Assembly (NCBI GenBank): GCA_014529385.2 | Contig: CM043944.1 | Location: 87,325,884-87,389,883 of the forward strand | Reading direction: 5' to 3' | Length of the DNA: 64,000 bases | DNA from: Adiantum capillus-veneris | Lineage: Eukaryota > Streptophyta > Polypodiopsida > Polypodiales > Pteridaceae | Shown: in pieces, positions 33,955 to 46,963 of the stretch | Position numbering within the stretch: the stretch's first letter is position 1 | Layout: each line of letters begins with the position of its first letter | Made by a program: the position numbers and the translations under genes | The notes under the pieces: model-generated | Seen by the model: only the letters and a program-made list of their open reading frames with translations | The model's database searches: none | Told to the model about the DNA's origin: nothing

Positions 33955-35536
33955 TGCCTCCCTTCTTGATGTAGATTCAGTCCTTGAAAGCTAGTGAGAT
34001 GAAGCTCGTTCGTCGAGGTGGAAGAGAATTTGAGTTTGTAGTCTTGAATTTTCTTCAAACATTGCAAAACCAACCAAAAATGGCACACTAATGCATCCCA
34101 TATATAATTAAAAAGCATATGCAATGAATAGGCACACAAATTGATTGGTAACAAAATATAAATAATTTGTGAGTAGTAAACATTAAACTGTAATATAATC
34201 AAATGCATAAGCAGCTGTAAAGGTCAAAAAATAAACAAGTCTGGGGTCGCTAATTTAACGGTCAGGAGGCACTAGAGGTCAACTATTAATACCATGGGCA
34301 AGCTTCTCAATTCTCTTTTGTCAATTAAGTTGTTTGATCGCGAGAGCAAAGTATTTCATGTCCGAGGGCTAACTAGAGGCTATACATAGAAGACCTTCTA
34401 GTTAAGCTACAATAAAAGGAATTGCTTATGAAATCATTGCATGAATTATTCCCTTTGTTTGACCCCCCAAAGTGTTTTCTACATGGATTTAATTTTTGAC
34501 TATGTGGGCTTTTTGCTTTTCAAGGAAAAGCGCTCACACTGGGAACCTCTAGGGCTCTAGTACCATAGGCAATACATGTGAGTGAAGTACCAAATTAGTA
34601 TTTTTGTGTTGGCAATTTATTTTCTGCTTGTTTGTTTTTCATTGCCTTCCAATCTCAAGGGGTTCACCGTTCAGTACCCCCTATATAAAGTGCGTTCGTA
34701 GGACATTTAAAAAACCCCTCTTTTAACATGTCTGAATGAATAAAATGACCCCTTATTTTAGGAAATTTCTCCAAAATTGAATATAGAAACCCTTTATTTT
34801 AGAGTATCTCTGTTATATTGCCTAAATTTTTTTCATTTTAAAACCCCTCCCTTCGAACTCACGTTATACATTAACGTGAATACGTAGTGCACCCCCCAAG
34901 CTTTCAATTTTGTAACTTTGGGGGGCATATTTACATTGTCACCCTCCCCAGGCTCATCACAATAGTAAACTCCCTATATAATAGTTAAACTAAAGGTCAA
35001 GAGGGGTTAAGCCCCCTAGAAAGTGCTAGTACATTGCACACAATGCTGCCTAAATTCGATTTAGAACCTAAAGTAACCATTGACAATCATGAAGGCATTT
35101 CCCATGGTATTAAGAGAAGAATGTCTATTTGGGTCAAACTAGCTTAGTTAGACTACTTGATTCTTAAACCTAAACAAGGGATTATGATAGAAAATTATAT
35201 TGAATCTAATGTTTTATATTAACTAAATGTGCTAAATATTATGCTACCAATCACAATTAAAGCAGACAAACATGGATGCTAAAAGAAACAAGAGGCAATG
35301 ATAATGGACAAGAAATACCTATTTGTGTTAATGATCACGCTCGATTTGAAGAGTGAACTAGACAAGGATTGCATGAAGCTCAATATCTCAACAACGGTAA
35401 CACGTTCTTTCACACACTAGAGAACACAAGGGATACCTCTAGGAGGCACATCAATGGGAAGAGGCACCAACCTTTATTAAACCCAATAAAAAAAACATAA
35501 GAATCCTAACCTATTTATTTGCACCCCCCTAGAGGG
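33955..35536 (-). other. Gyp1 3' internal region, no gene
   Basis: On the minus strand this lies between the last open frame and the polypurine tract (GAAGGGAGGCA, 33965-33955). It is AT-rich with no ORF worth calling. A second G-rich run, CTAGGGGGGTGC, is at about 35522-35533. Confidence 0.55.
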
Positions 35537-35854
35537 TCAAGGGAACAAGATATTGTAGAGATGGGAAAGTAGCCCTAAGTCTAAACCCCTATCCTTGTCA
35601 TCGTTGAGAAAAATAAATTCATCATCCGTGAGATCATAAGTGCCATCCATGTAATCATGTAATTCTTCCTCATCATTAGATGCACATATGTTCACTAAGA
35701 ATGTCACTAGGTGTGTATAGTCATCTTGGTCAAAAGGGTAAGCTTGTGCAATTGAAGAGACGTTCTCTACTAAGTAGGGATCAATCATGGTCAAGAGATG
35801 TATCAGCCATTCTAATTTTTCAAAATTTCTCTCACATGTTAGAATATCTACCAA
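35537..35854 (-). CDS. Unrecognised acidic ORF in Gyp1
   Basis: 105-codon frame with protein-like composition (EKLEWLIHLLTMIDPYLVENVS, then acidic EEELHDYMDGTYDLTDDEF). Its first codon is the limit of the frame. The DNA upstream on the same strand reads MAQLYADMASTIESS and YPRYFSQVFHIVYPVIGRYS in another frame, so the original gene was longer. It has no match in the visible part of Gyp2. It could be a 3' accessory ORF of the family, as in Athila/Tat elements, or the tail of pol after a deletion. Function unknown. Confidence 0.4.
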   Translation of the reverse strand: MVDILTCERNFEKLEWLIHLLTMIDPYLVENVSSIAQAYPFDQDDYTHLVTFLVNICASNDEEELHDYMDGTYDLTDDEFIFLNDDKDRGLDLGLLSHLYNILFP

Positions 35855-35989
35855 TCACCGGGTAGACTATGTGAAACACTTGTGAAAAGTAACGAGGGTA
35901 CCTGTCACCCAACATAGGAGTGGATGACTCTATCGTACTAGCCATATCTGCATATAACTGAGCCATTCTACGGTAGATCTCTTTTCATT

Positions 35990-38712
35990 TATCCTAGCAC
36001 GCACATTTTCTCGATATTGTCACCTCTTATATCTCTTACTCCTCTTGTCTAATTTTTTATTACGACCTTCCTCTAATGAAGAGTCACTAGATGAATCGCT
36101 GCTTGTGTCATCTCCTCTCCAGGATAGATTGTCATTTACGGTATCATTGGGCCCTAAATGGTTTGTCCCCACATTTGCACCAAGATTTAACTCAGATTCT
36201 TTGTCCTCAGACTCAATCTCATTGATGATTCTAATTCCAAATCTTTTGGGCCATAGTCATTTGAGACACTACTGGTTCCAATGTCAGTCAATCCTTCATC
36301 TTGTAGGTCATCAGAAGCTAAATGCATTAATCCTATCATACTTAAAGGTACGAGTGGTGGCATTTCATCCCCCTCAGATGTTACCTAGGTCATCCCCCTA
36401 TTTCCCCAAGTGTCTATGGTTGCTGCTAGGTGGACCCAATCCACATTTTCATACTCAGTTATCCCAAGTAGAGCATCCATATTCTTCCCCGACATCAGTG
36501 TCCTTTTTACACGTGTAACAATACTGCAATGGGGCCGAGTGAATTGTGGCGTTGGATCTATGATCAATTATAAATCTATTTCCTAGAGGATGTGCTCGAC
36601 TAGTTACAAGATCAACTCGAATGATAGTCTTGGAATTGCAAGTAGACATGGTTTTTAGACCAGTCATGCACCATTTTTTCTTCCCTCATGAAAGGACATC
36701 CTAAGATCGTCTCAGATGACATAGTATGCTTGGAAAAATCCATAACAATGAAGGTATGCCTTATTTTGTATCCAAAGACCTTGATCTTACAATCTTCCAG
36801 CATTCCACTAGGTTTAACAATACTCCCATTGGCCATCTTTACCACTATGTTTGTAGTCCCAAGGTGAGGTCTTCCGATGAATTCCCATCAATTTTTAGTT
36901 ACAATGCTAAATCCAACGCCACCATCAAGGATTCCCTTCATAGTTAATCCCTTGGTAGTGATTGGTATGGTCGCATTGGATTCATCACCTTCAAAGTATT
37001 GTCCCAACTTGTTAACAGGTATTTCAACAACAGAGTTCTTGTCTAGGTTGGGTTGTGAATCTAAGCGTTCCTCCTCTCTATTGGAACCTCCCTATCTCCA
37101 TCCATTTGTGCAAATTGTGATAGCCCAACTTTTAGTTCCCTATTAAGGAAATCTTGAAGAGCTAAGAATAGCTCGGGGTCTCCATATAGTTTAGACATGA
37201 TGGTGGTTCTAACTTTTGAAGCCATTAAATCCATCAATTTGGCAATATTTAACGGTACTTTTTGGGCTTCAGCCCCTTGACATGGGGAAGATGGGATCTT
37301 CATTTCTTCAATAGGGTCAGGTAATCCCTCTGTAAACATTGTCTCCAACAAGAAGGGAGTACGCCCACTTCCTAATGACTTAAAGTCATTTTCTTCTTGG
37401 ATGACACTAGATATGGCTAGTGGTCTATGGACTTTATGAGGTTGATTTTGCGTAAGGAACACTGTGTCGATAATCTGGATCTGCCTAGGTGATGGCTGCT
37501 CTAGATCCCTTTGGGTCTCTTCTACCAAACCTGTTAATTGCTTAACTCACTCGATCTCCTCTGTAGGGTTTGGGTAAGTTCATATCTTCTTCTTGGGTTC
37601 CTTGGCTCTTGGCCATTGTGGCTCATGACGATCTTCCCTGTTTTTCTTTTCTAATGGTCGTTTTAGTCCCCATGGTCTCACCTCAATCAAAATCTTCTTG
37701 AGAGTCGTTCATATATACGAGGTCGTCACCAGACCCTATGTTGGTATTTGAACTGGAGTTTGACTTCGCTGATTTTTGCGATCTTTTCCTTCGTGTTTTC
37801 TTCTTCTTCTAAGATTGGGCAATTGATGTTGTGTCTCTTTTTTCAAGAATATAATTTTGGTTTTGGAGCATTGATCGTGTACTTTTTTATGGCTCCTCGG
37901 TAACCTCGATTAAGTTCAATGGCGTGATCTTTGGTACATTTGGATTATTAGGACATTGAGCAATCAAATGATCTATGCCACATTTATCCTATGATGGCCA
38001 ATAGACACATCTATCCTTGGATTGATGACCATACCTCCCACATGCATTGCAATTCCCATTAAATTTTACTCTAAACGTGGGGAATTCATTGGTACTATGT
38101 GACCATAGGAAACTGAGCACCATTGTTGCTCTCTTCTTGGATATATATAGTTGTTTTGTGGAGCATGATTGTCTCTAAGAATTTCTTGAATGACCTTGGT
38201 GAGATCTACTTTGGCTCTTTAGCAATAGGCTTTATGGTCATTGGCTCATGCCCCAATGCTTGCGAGCTAGTAGATTTAGGCTCAACATACAATCTTTCTC
38301 CTTCAATCATTAATTTGTCCTCCAATTGGATCGCATTGGTGGTGACTGCTTCCCAAGTGGTGATTCCTCTAATGACTAGGCCATTGTAGATATCCTCATG
38401 TCGTAGTCCCCTAATGAATCTATCGAGAAATTGGTTATTATTGAAGCGCTCATTTGGATTACAACGAGAATGCAAATGCTTCAAGCGACTAATAAGGTCT
38501 CTCACGGACTTCCCTTCCTCTCGTTGGGCTTTCTGGAGCAAAGATGCTACACCCCAAAGTACTCCCTCTCGTATGTACTCTTTCAAGAACAGTCTCCTAA
38601 GAGTAGGGTAAATCATTTTCTCTTCCACCCTTACGGTTCTATACCAATCCCCAGCCTTTCCACTCAAGGTTAGGTTTAAAGCATTACTTTTATGCAGGTC
38701 ATTGTGTTCTCC
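35990..38712 (-). pseudogene. Gyp1 gag C-terminal half and protease
   Basis: Collinear with 59390-62750 of Gyp2. It holds gag matrix-like sequence (SGKAGDWYRTVRVEEK, LHSRCNPNERFNNNQFLDRF), knuckles including CNACGRYGHQ and KCGIDHLIAQCPN, and a protease-like fold (GILDGG, VVKMANGSIVKPSGML, FIVMDFSKHTMSSETILGCPFM). Between the second and last knuckle about 450 bp present in Gyp2 are missing. After VEWLSY (about 35990) the similarity stops, so RT, RNase H and integrase are deleted. Many stops break the frame. Confidence 0.85.
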
Positions 38713-38795
38713 TGTTAGGAAATAAGACGTAGCTAAATAGATATTGAGTAGATTACTTAATGGAGAGAGACAGATTTATATACACGAGATTATAG

Positions 38796-38839
<44 letters not shown>

Positions 38840-39500
38840 GTACACACGATATACGTGGTTCACCCAATGTGGGCTACGTCCACGGGAAAGCAGCCACTCA
38901 ATGGCTTTAGTACTTTAAAACAAGAAGTAGTTTACAAAAGGATTATATCCTTAATGGAGCTCCCGCCTTGCTTCACTCTCACCACCTCACACTCACCTTA
39001 TTGCATCAACTTCACACTATGAAATGTGTGTAGAAATGGCCTCCTTTTATAGGCCAAAAGGGCTGCCCTCTCTTATGAGAGACAGCCATGTGTAGCCGCC
39101 CTTGTGCGAATAAGTCCAAATCGGACCCTCCAATCCGCCCATGTGTGGCCGCCCTTGAGAAGACAAGTTCGCTTTTAAATTCGGCCACCGGCCATCGGCC
39201 ATTGACTTCCGACCATCGGCCACCGGCCATTGACTACCGGCCACCAGCCAACCGACCGGTTGTTTTCCTGACCACTTTCCGGCCGCCGGCCGGCCATAAT
39301 ATTCCGGCGAAAAAAAAAGTCTCGGGGGCCTCCGCCCCCGAGGCCTTTAAAGTTGCCCCTGATTCTTGTCCGTGAAAATTTTGGTTTCCGGTGAGTGATT
39401 TTCCTTCACGCACGATGGCTTCTCCTCATAATGGGGGCCTTACAAATGTGCGCTTTTACCACAGAAAATTACAAGGGTAAATCAGGCTCCATACTTAACA
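38713..39500 (-). repeat. CopE 3' LTR
   Basis: 788 bp, TGTTAGG...TTAACA in plus-strand reading. It holds (GA)n at 38804-38840, a TATA box read on the minus strand (plus CCTTTTATAGG at about 39045), and a strong stem CTCGGGGGC/GCCCCCGAG near 39324-39345. Confidence 0.95.
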
Positions 39501-39516
39501 ATCTCCCACTTGGAGA
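39501..39516 (-). other. CopE polypurine tract
   Basis: The minus strand reads CTCCAAGTGGGAGAT immediately before the 3' LTR, the standard copia plus-strand primer. Confidence 0.85.
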
Positions 39517-39560
39517 CTGATCTCCAAACCAAACCTGTGACCACTTTCCATTATGGCTTC

Positions 39561-42500
39561 TTATCCTTGAATGCCGATTGAAGATGAGCAAAAGCTCAAC
39601 TTCTCCTTGTTGACCACCTTTGTAAACATGTCTGCAGGATTTTCACTTGTATGCACCTTTCCTAGCTTTAGTTGTCCCTCTTCCAAAAGAGTGCGTATGA
39701 AGTGATATCTCACCTCAATGTGCTTTGTCCTTGAATGAAAGGCTGAGTTCTTCGCAAGATGGATAGCGCTTTGGCTATCACTGTACAAGACACAATTGTC
39801 TTGTTTGAATCCAAGCTCTTCTTAGAATCTGTGAAGCCACAGAATTTCTTTGCTTGCCTCCGTCATTGCTACATACTCTGCTTCCGTGGTAGAAAGTGAA
39901 ACCACTTTCTGTAGCTTTGAAGCCCAGCTTACTGCTGTGCCTCCAACCATGAACACATAGCCAGTAGTGCTCCTTCGAGTATCTTTGTCACCTGCCATAT
40001 CTGCATCAGCATACCCTTCTAGAAAAATATCAGTTCCTCCAAAATACAAAGCATTTGTTGTTGTCCCTTTTAGATACCTAAGTATCCACTTCACAGCTTG
40101 CCAATGCTCTTTACCTGGGTTGTCCATGAACCTACTCACAACTCCCACTGCATGTGCAATGTCTAGCCTTGTCCAGACCATAGCATACATTAGAGAACCT
40201 ACCGCTGCAGCATATGGAACTTTAGACATATAGGCTATCTCCTCTTGTGTCTTTGGACACATATCCTTCGTTAGTTTAAAATGACCAGCCAAAGGTGTAG
40301 AAACTGGTTTTGCATTTTGCATTGCAAACCTTTCTAGTACCTTCTTGATGTAATCTTCTTGAGATAGCTTTATTGTCTTCTTCGTCCTGTCCCTTGATAT
40401 TTTCATACCAAGTATCCTCTTTGCAGCACCTAAATCTTTCATTGAAAAAGATTTGGACAGCTCCTCTTTTAGGTCTTTGATGTCCTGCATGTTAGCACTT
40501 GCAATCAACATGTCATCAACATACAACATTAGGATGATGAATTTCCCATCTCCCAAATTCTCCGTGTAGACGCAGTGATCCGAGTTGCATCTTGTGAATC
40601 CATGATCCAACATCCATCGATCAAACTTCAAGTACCATTGTCTTGATGCTTGCTTTAAACCATACAAGCTCTTCTTTAATCTGCAAACCATTTTCTCCTT
40701 ACCTTTTACTTCATACCCCTTTGGTTGAAGCATGTAGATTTCCTCCTCAAGTCACCGTGAGGGAATGCCGTATTTACATCCATTTGCTCGAGATTTAGAT
40801 CATGAGCAGCCACAAGGCTTAAGACAAGCCTAATTGAGTTCATTTTTACAACAGGAGAAAATATTTCATTGAAGTCAATACCTTTCTTTTGAGAAAAACC
40901 TTTTACCACAAGCCTAGACTTGTACCTTTTCTTCCCACCTTCTTCTTCCTTTAGCTTGTACACCCATTTGTTTTGAAGTGCCCGCTTACCTTTAGGCAAC
41001 TCAACCAACTCCCATGTTTGGTTGCGATGTAGTGAGTCCATCTCCACTTGCATGCTCTTCGTCCATTCTTCTTTGGATTCATGTTGCATAGCTTCTTCAT
41101 ATGATTCCGGCTCTCCAGAATCTGAGATCAAGAGATGGTTGAAGGAAGGAACAAACCTTTCTGGAGGTCTACTTGCTCTTGTAGATCTTCGGGGAATAGG
41201 TTGAGGCTCCTCATTTGGTTGACGTTGTTGCACATTGTCACCGTTTGCAGTCCTTGAGTCTTCACCGTCCTCAAGCTCCATGTACTCATCACCTGTTTCT
41301 TTTGTTTGTTTTCTTTCCAAGTAATCTTTGTACATATTTTGTTCGTTAAAAATTACATCCCTACTCCTTAAGATTTTACCATCTTCAGGATTCCATAGGC
41401 GATACCCAAAGTCTCCTTCTCCATAGCCAATGAAGAAACGCTTTTTGGACTTTGCATCTAACTTTGATCTTAGGCTTCTATCTATGTGCATGAAAGCCTC
41501 ACACCCAAACACTTTGAGAAATGCATAATTCACCGGTTTACCTGTCCAGACCTCTTCTAGAACTCCCCCATCCAATGCCGTTGAGGGTGACCGATTGATT
41601 AAGCACACAGACGTACTTACAGCTTCCGCCCAAAGCTCAAACGGTAGGCCTGCATGTAGCCGCATGCTTCGTGCTCGTTCCATGATTGTCCTATTCATCC
41701 TTTCCGAAATCCCATTTTGTTGAGGTGTCCTTTGGGGTTGTCCTTTGCCTCCGAATGCCATTGCTAGCACAAAAGCTTGGCTGCAATATTCGCCTCCATT
41801 GTCGGATCTGAGGCATTTAACCTTGGTTCCTGTTTCATTCTCCACAAAGGCTTTCCACCTTTGAAATATGGAAATACATCGGATTTATTCTTCATGACAT
41901 AAACCCATGTTTTTCTAGTCGCATCGTCTATGAATGTTACATAGTACAATGAGCCACCAAGTGATGGTGTACTTGCAGGACCCCAAATATCAGAATGAAC
42001 CAACTCAAGTTTTTTATTTTTTCTTTCATTTCCTGATTTTTGAAATTTTATCCTCTTTTGTTTACCATAAACACAATCTTCACAGAACTCTAAGTCCACT
42101 TCTTTCAAACCTGGTAGAAGCTTCTTTCTTTGAAGGATTTGCATTCCTTTGGCACTCATATGCCCAAGTCGGTAGTGCCACACCGCACTGTCAACTTCTG
42201 TAGTTGCTGCACAAGCTGAAGGTTGCGTGCTAACAGTACACAAGTAAAGTGTACCGACTTTTTCACCCTTGGCAACCACCAAAGATCCCTTTGAGATCTT
42301 CCACCGTTTGTTTCCGAATGCAATGTTGTGACCTTCATCGTCCAATTGTCCTGTAGAGATCAAATTTTTGTGAAGAGAAGGAACATGCCTAACATCTTTA
42401 AGCTTCCATTCATTTCCGTTAGCAGTTTTGACAGAAACTGTACCTTTGCCGACAATCTCACAAGCTTCATCATCTCCCAAGTATACATACCCAAAATTAC

Positions 42501-43431
42501 CTTTGGTGTAGTCTTGGAAATGTTGCTTGTGTGGTGTCGCATGGAATGAAGCTCCGGAATCTACTATCCAGGAATTAGACACATTGTCTAATGAGAGAAT
42601 TAGAGCATCTTGCTCTACTTTACCTGCCACATTGGCCTCCGATGTTGGCTTGTTGTCTTGAGACTCTGTCTTCTTCTTCTTCTTGGACCAGCAATCCTTC
42701 TTGACGTGGCCCTTCTTGTCGCAGTTCCAACATTCAAGAACTGACTTTGTGCGTGACTTGCTCCGCCTTGAGCGATCACGACCCTTTTGGTTTTTCAACC
42801 TCTCCTTAAGCCTTCCTCTTGTTTCCACTGATAGTGCAACACTTGATGATTCTCCTGTGCTTCTCCTTCGCATTTCCTCGCTTAGGAGAACACCCACAAC
42901 ATCATCAAACTTAAGAGTATTTGTGCCAGAGATAGAATTACTTACAGCCATCACAAGGCAGTCCCAACTATCCGGTAGAGATGATAGTATAAGGAGAGCT
43001 CGCACTTCGTCATCGAAATTGATTTTCACTGATCGAAGTTGACTTTTGTTTGTGTTAAAGTCATTTAGGTGTTCTGCAACTGAACCATTCTCTGCCATCT
43101 TTAGATTGAACAAGCGCTTCATAAGAAATACCTTATTGGATGCCGATGGTTTCTCGTAGAAGTCGTCAAGTGACTTCATCAAGTCCTCCGTGGTCTTCAT
43201 CTCCGAAACATTGAAGGCCATCGTTGACGCCAAGCTTAACCGGATTGTTCTTAGTGCCTTTCGATCAAGGACAATCCATGCTTCATCTGCCATTGTTGCG
43301 GGCTTCTTCGCAAGACCGCCTAGTGGCAAATAAAGGTCCTTCTGGTAGAGATAGTCTTCAATCTGCATCTTCCAATGTTGGTAGTTATTGCCGTTGAACT
43401 TCTCAATCTTGAGCTTCCCTTCCTCCGCCAT
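39561..43431 (-). pseudogene. CopE gag-pol polyprotein with three lesions
   Basis: About 1,290 codons. I chose the ATG at 43431 (MAEEGKLKIEKFNGNNY); the frame upstream begins with a GTG only. In order: gag; CCHC knuckle CWNCDKKGHVKKDC (about 42700); protease WIVDSGASFHAT (about 42560); GAG-pre-integrase WHYRLGHMSAKG (about 42170); integrase (HSDIWGP, LRSDNGGEY, PQQNGISERMNR); RT with YVDDMLIA (40523-40512); RNase H (GYADADMAGD, STTEAEYVA, DSQSAIHLAKN). Lesions are frameshifts near 41855 and 40742 and an in-frame TAA at 39822-39824. All catalytic motifs are otherwise present. The Tnt1/Tork-like lineage is inferred from the gag start and knuckle. Confidence 0.95.
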
Positions 43432-43490
43432 AACTCCCACTCAATTCAAGGAATCCTTTCCTTGAGATAATTTAGCTACGAGCAAACCTT

Positions 43491-43502
43491 GCTCTGATAC
43501 CA
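43491..43502 (-). other. CopE primer-binding site
   Basis: Minus-strand TGGTATCAGAGC two bases after the 5' LTR, matching initiator-Met tRNA. Confidence 0.92.
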
Positions 43503-43504
43503 GT

Positions 43505-43588
43505 TGTTAGGAAATAAGACGTAGCTAAATAGATAATTGAGTAGATTACTTAATGGAGAGAGACAGATTTATATACACGAGATTATAG

Positions 43589-43639
<51 letters not shown>

Positions 43640-44286
43640 CACGATATACGTGGTTCACCCAATGTGGGCTACGTCCACGGGAAAGCAGCCACTCAATGGC
43701 TTTAGTACTTCAAAACAAGAAGTAGTTTACAAAGGGATTATACCCTTAATGGAGCTCCCACCTTGCTTCACTCTCACCACCTCACACTGACCTTGTTGCA
43801 TCAACTTCACACTATGAAATGTGTGTAGAAATGGCCTCCTTTTATAGGCCAAAAGGGCTGCCCTCTCTTATGAGAGACAGCCATGTGTAGCCACCCTTGT
43901 GCGAATAAGTCCAAATCGGACCCTCCAATCCGCCCATGTGTGGCCGCCCTTGAGAAGACAAGTCCACTTTTGAATTCGGCCACCGGCCACCGGCCATTGA
44001 CTATTGGCCACCGGCCAACCGACTGGTTGTTTTCCTGACCACTTTCCGGCCGCCAACTGGCCATAATATTCCGGCGAAAAAAAATATTCCGGTGAAAAAA
44101 AAAAGTCTCGGGGGCCTCCGCCCCCGAGGCCTTTAAAGTTGCCCCTGATTCTTGTCCGTGAAAATTTTGGTTTCCGGTGAGTGATTTTCCTTCACGCACG
44201 ATGGCTTCTCCTCATAATGGGGGCCTTACAAATGTGCGCTTTTACCACAGAAAATTACAAGGGTAAATCAGGCTCCATACTTAACA
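43505..44286 (-). repeat. CopE 5' LTR
   Basis: 782 bp, matching 38713-39500. It has (GA)n at about 43593-43635 and a local duplication of ATATTCCGG(C/T)GAAAAAAAA near 44066-44103 that the 3' LTR lacks. The minus-strand TATA-like block (plus CCTTTTATAGG) is at about 43838. Confidence 0.95.
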
Positions 44287-45996
44287 TCTCCTAGGGAATT
44301 GCATATTTGTTCAAACACTTCAATATGCTTCCTCACATCCCCGTCTCCACTAATTTTTTGTGTGAGCTTGGCTATTTGTACTGCCTTACTTCTAGGCTCT
44401 CTATCAGTTGTGTTACGCATATTTTTAGCAATAGATCAATCGATAGCTTGAGCAAATGCTGCCAAGTCACCCAAGTGAGCAGGTATAGTGGGGACAGGTG
44501 CTCTTGGGACTGTATGTGGAATGGGGGTTGGCATTGGGTTTGGCGTATAGGAAGCCCTTGGGTTCCAAGTTGGGTACGATGTTGTGCCATGTGGTGGCCC
44601 AAAGTTCATATGTGTGGCCTTGGGCATAGCAGACATGGGATGTGACATGCTAATGCTAGCTGGTATGGTCTCATTGAAATAAGGGCGTGGGTGTTGTGGT
44701 CGGGGAGCGTAAGTTGTTGAAACAATGGGAGGGGTAGGGGCTACATGAGCACGAGGGCCTATAGGTGCATATGATTGATACACACTTGTAGGTACTTTTG
44801 TAGGCATTGAGCCACTATGTAGCGGCGCTTTACTAATAAATGAGGTCCATGGCCTGTTTTTTGTCATGCCCATCACTTGGGTAGGCATGGTAGCCGTGGT
44901 GTCATCAAGAGAAAGATGAGCTAAACTTGGAAAGGTAAAGCTATCACTTGTGGGCTCAGATTGTACTGAGACCCCTAGAAAAATAGCATATGAAGGATCC
45001 ATCGGGCTTACCGAGGGAGTCTTCATTTGTGATAAAGTTGGTTTCTTAGCCTTCCCTGTATCGAAGAATCTCATGAGACCCATTGAAGGTATGTGGATCC
45101 CCTTGTTCTGCCTCTCCAGCTAAATAACCCTATAGATGATATCACAGACTCTTTGTTGTTGCTCCTCTATGCTAGTAGCACCTGATGTGGATTTTAGGAC
45201 ATCTAACCAATCCACGTGATGGGTGTGACATGTGTATAGGTCGGTTAAAGTCTCCATTTGTAGTTCATACTCCCAGTTTTCATTTAGAAACGCTCCATCT
45301 AGGATTGAGGTGCTAGGGGTGTCCTCTGAACTAGATGCAATGTGGCATTTGATGGGTTGACCCTTAGTGGTTGTTGAGTCAGGAGCACTCGATTGCTCAA
45401 CTAGCATGGATGTTGACCTAGGGGCCTTCACCTTTAGCTCTCTCCATTGCTATGCCTCGCGTAAGCTCTCGATTTCCTTTTCCCCAACTGCAAGGATATA
45501 TTACTCAACCTCTTGCACTTTGGCAAGGCTTCTACCATTAGGTAATATAACCTCGAAGGGGAATAGGATCTGAAGAGTCAGGGGGTGCAGTGAATGGAGT
45601 ATTCACATGCACACTCTCCAAGAGCATGGAGCCTACATTGGTCATGAATGGTGAATTTACTTCCCCACCCCCTTCATTTACATCACTAGCTCCATGTTCA
45701 GAGTGAGTGGCCCTACTAAAAGTCTCCTTCAAGCGGCTAAGCATGCTTGGCCCGGACCGTGGGCCCATGGCATGCATATCTTGGCTTAAACTATAAGGAT
45801 TAGGCATCGGGTAACCTTCCATGACGTTGTAGTCAGAGGAAGAGTCACTAGATGCAATATGTGGGTCTTGACTGGTACTACCTTGGGTTCTTATTGAGGG
45901 CCTAGAGCCTAATGTGGAGGAATAATGAGTGCCCGCATAAACAGAGACACTTTCTATGTGATCGTCCTCTAGCACATGACCAGAGCATAGGTGCAT
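44287..45996 (-). pseudogene. Gyp1 gag N-terminal half
   Basis: Starts MHLCSGHVLEDDHIESVSVY at 45996, matching the conserved start of Gyp2 gag (MNLCSGRVLEHEHIGS). It continues through SSDYNVMEGYPMPNP, FLNENWEYELQMETLTDLY and a Pro/Thr-rich segment to the CopE insertion. Stops and shifts near 45530, 45120 and 44436 break it. Element D is inserted 2 bp upstream of the start codon, removing the gene from its leader. Confidence 0.88.
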
Positions 45997-45998
45997 GT

Positions 45999-46320
45999 TG
46001 TAAAGTGTGAGCTTTGTCCTAAAGTGTGAGTCAAGGAGAGACGAGTTGAATTATCCCACATGTTGTGGGTGCAATGCTGTAGAGCTACTTAAAGCTCATT
46101 TTCATGAATGAATAAACACAACTCTTTTTTGCACTACGTGCTTGTCTATGGTGAGCCTTTGCTAAGCTAAGTCAATACTCAAGATTGTGTTTATGAGTCT
46201 AAGCTAATTCTTTTCTGGAACCTAATTCACTTGAGTGATGATTTTCCTTACACACACACTCACACACTTGCTCTATGTTTCTCTTTCATCCACCTAGCTA
46301 GCACAATCCCGGTCCCAACA
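45999..46320 (+). repeat. Element D 5' LTR
   Basis: 322 bp, TGTAAAGTGTGAGC to GGTCCCAACA. Confidence 0.93.
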
Positions 46321-46322
46321 AG

Positions 46323-46339
46323 TGGTATCAGAGCCACGG
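46323..46339 (+). other. Element D primer-binding site
   Basis: TGGTATCAGAGCCACGG, initiator-Met type, two bases after the LTR. Confidence 0.92.
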
Positions 46340-46963
46340 GTATGCTAGCTAGGTTTGCTAATTATGCATTTGTGTGTTTGTCCAATTAGCATTGCTTAAT
46401 CATCATTAACTAGATCCATTAGTCTTGTACTTCTATTACATACAACATGCCTAATTAGTATTCCATTGGCTAGCATGAGCATGTTCTTGAGTTAAAGACT
46501 CTTGGGCCACTACTCACTGGCTAAATTGAAGCTTAATTAGCGTTAGAGTTCATTAATTTGCCATTAGGAACTTGCACTTTGCATTCAAAAGCTGCTCCTT
46601 ATTTTAGCAAAAATTAACCTTTGCAATTGATGTGTGTGCATAGCTTGTCTCAAGAGCTTTCTATTGACTATCTCGTCGCTCAAATCCGGCTCCATTAATG
46701 CACCAGATCATTTATTTTTTGTTCCATTAAGTGCATTCTCAATCTTGTGTAATCCCTGCAGTTTTGAAACTCAAAAGTGTGTGTGTGAGTGTGCCTAAAA
46801 GCATGCCATCTGCAAGTCAATGCTAAAAGGGTCCAAGGAGTGGTCCTACTTCGGTGAGAACATTGCCTAAAAGGGGCACTTTTTTTAACTTTGGCCAAAG
46901 GGAGGTGGTCGCCCTGGACGGATCTCAAAACGTGCCAAAAGATCAAATCAACTCCGTTATTGG
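46340..46963 (+). other. Element D leader, left of CopB
   Basis: Non-coding leader sequence with no recognisable gene. The reading resumes at 52113. Confidence 0.6.

Larger units (their letters stand above)
38713..44286 (-). mobile_element. CopE, full-length Tnt1-like copia element
   Basis: 5,574 bp with two LTRs, flanked by target duplication TCTCC (38708-38712 and 44287-44291). It was inserted into gag of Gyp1, and the Gyp1 reading rejoins across it in alignment with Gyp2 near 59340. The LTRs are nearly identical apart from microsatellite length and small indels, so the insertion is recent. Confidence 0.96.
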
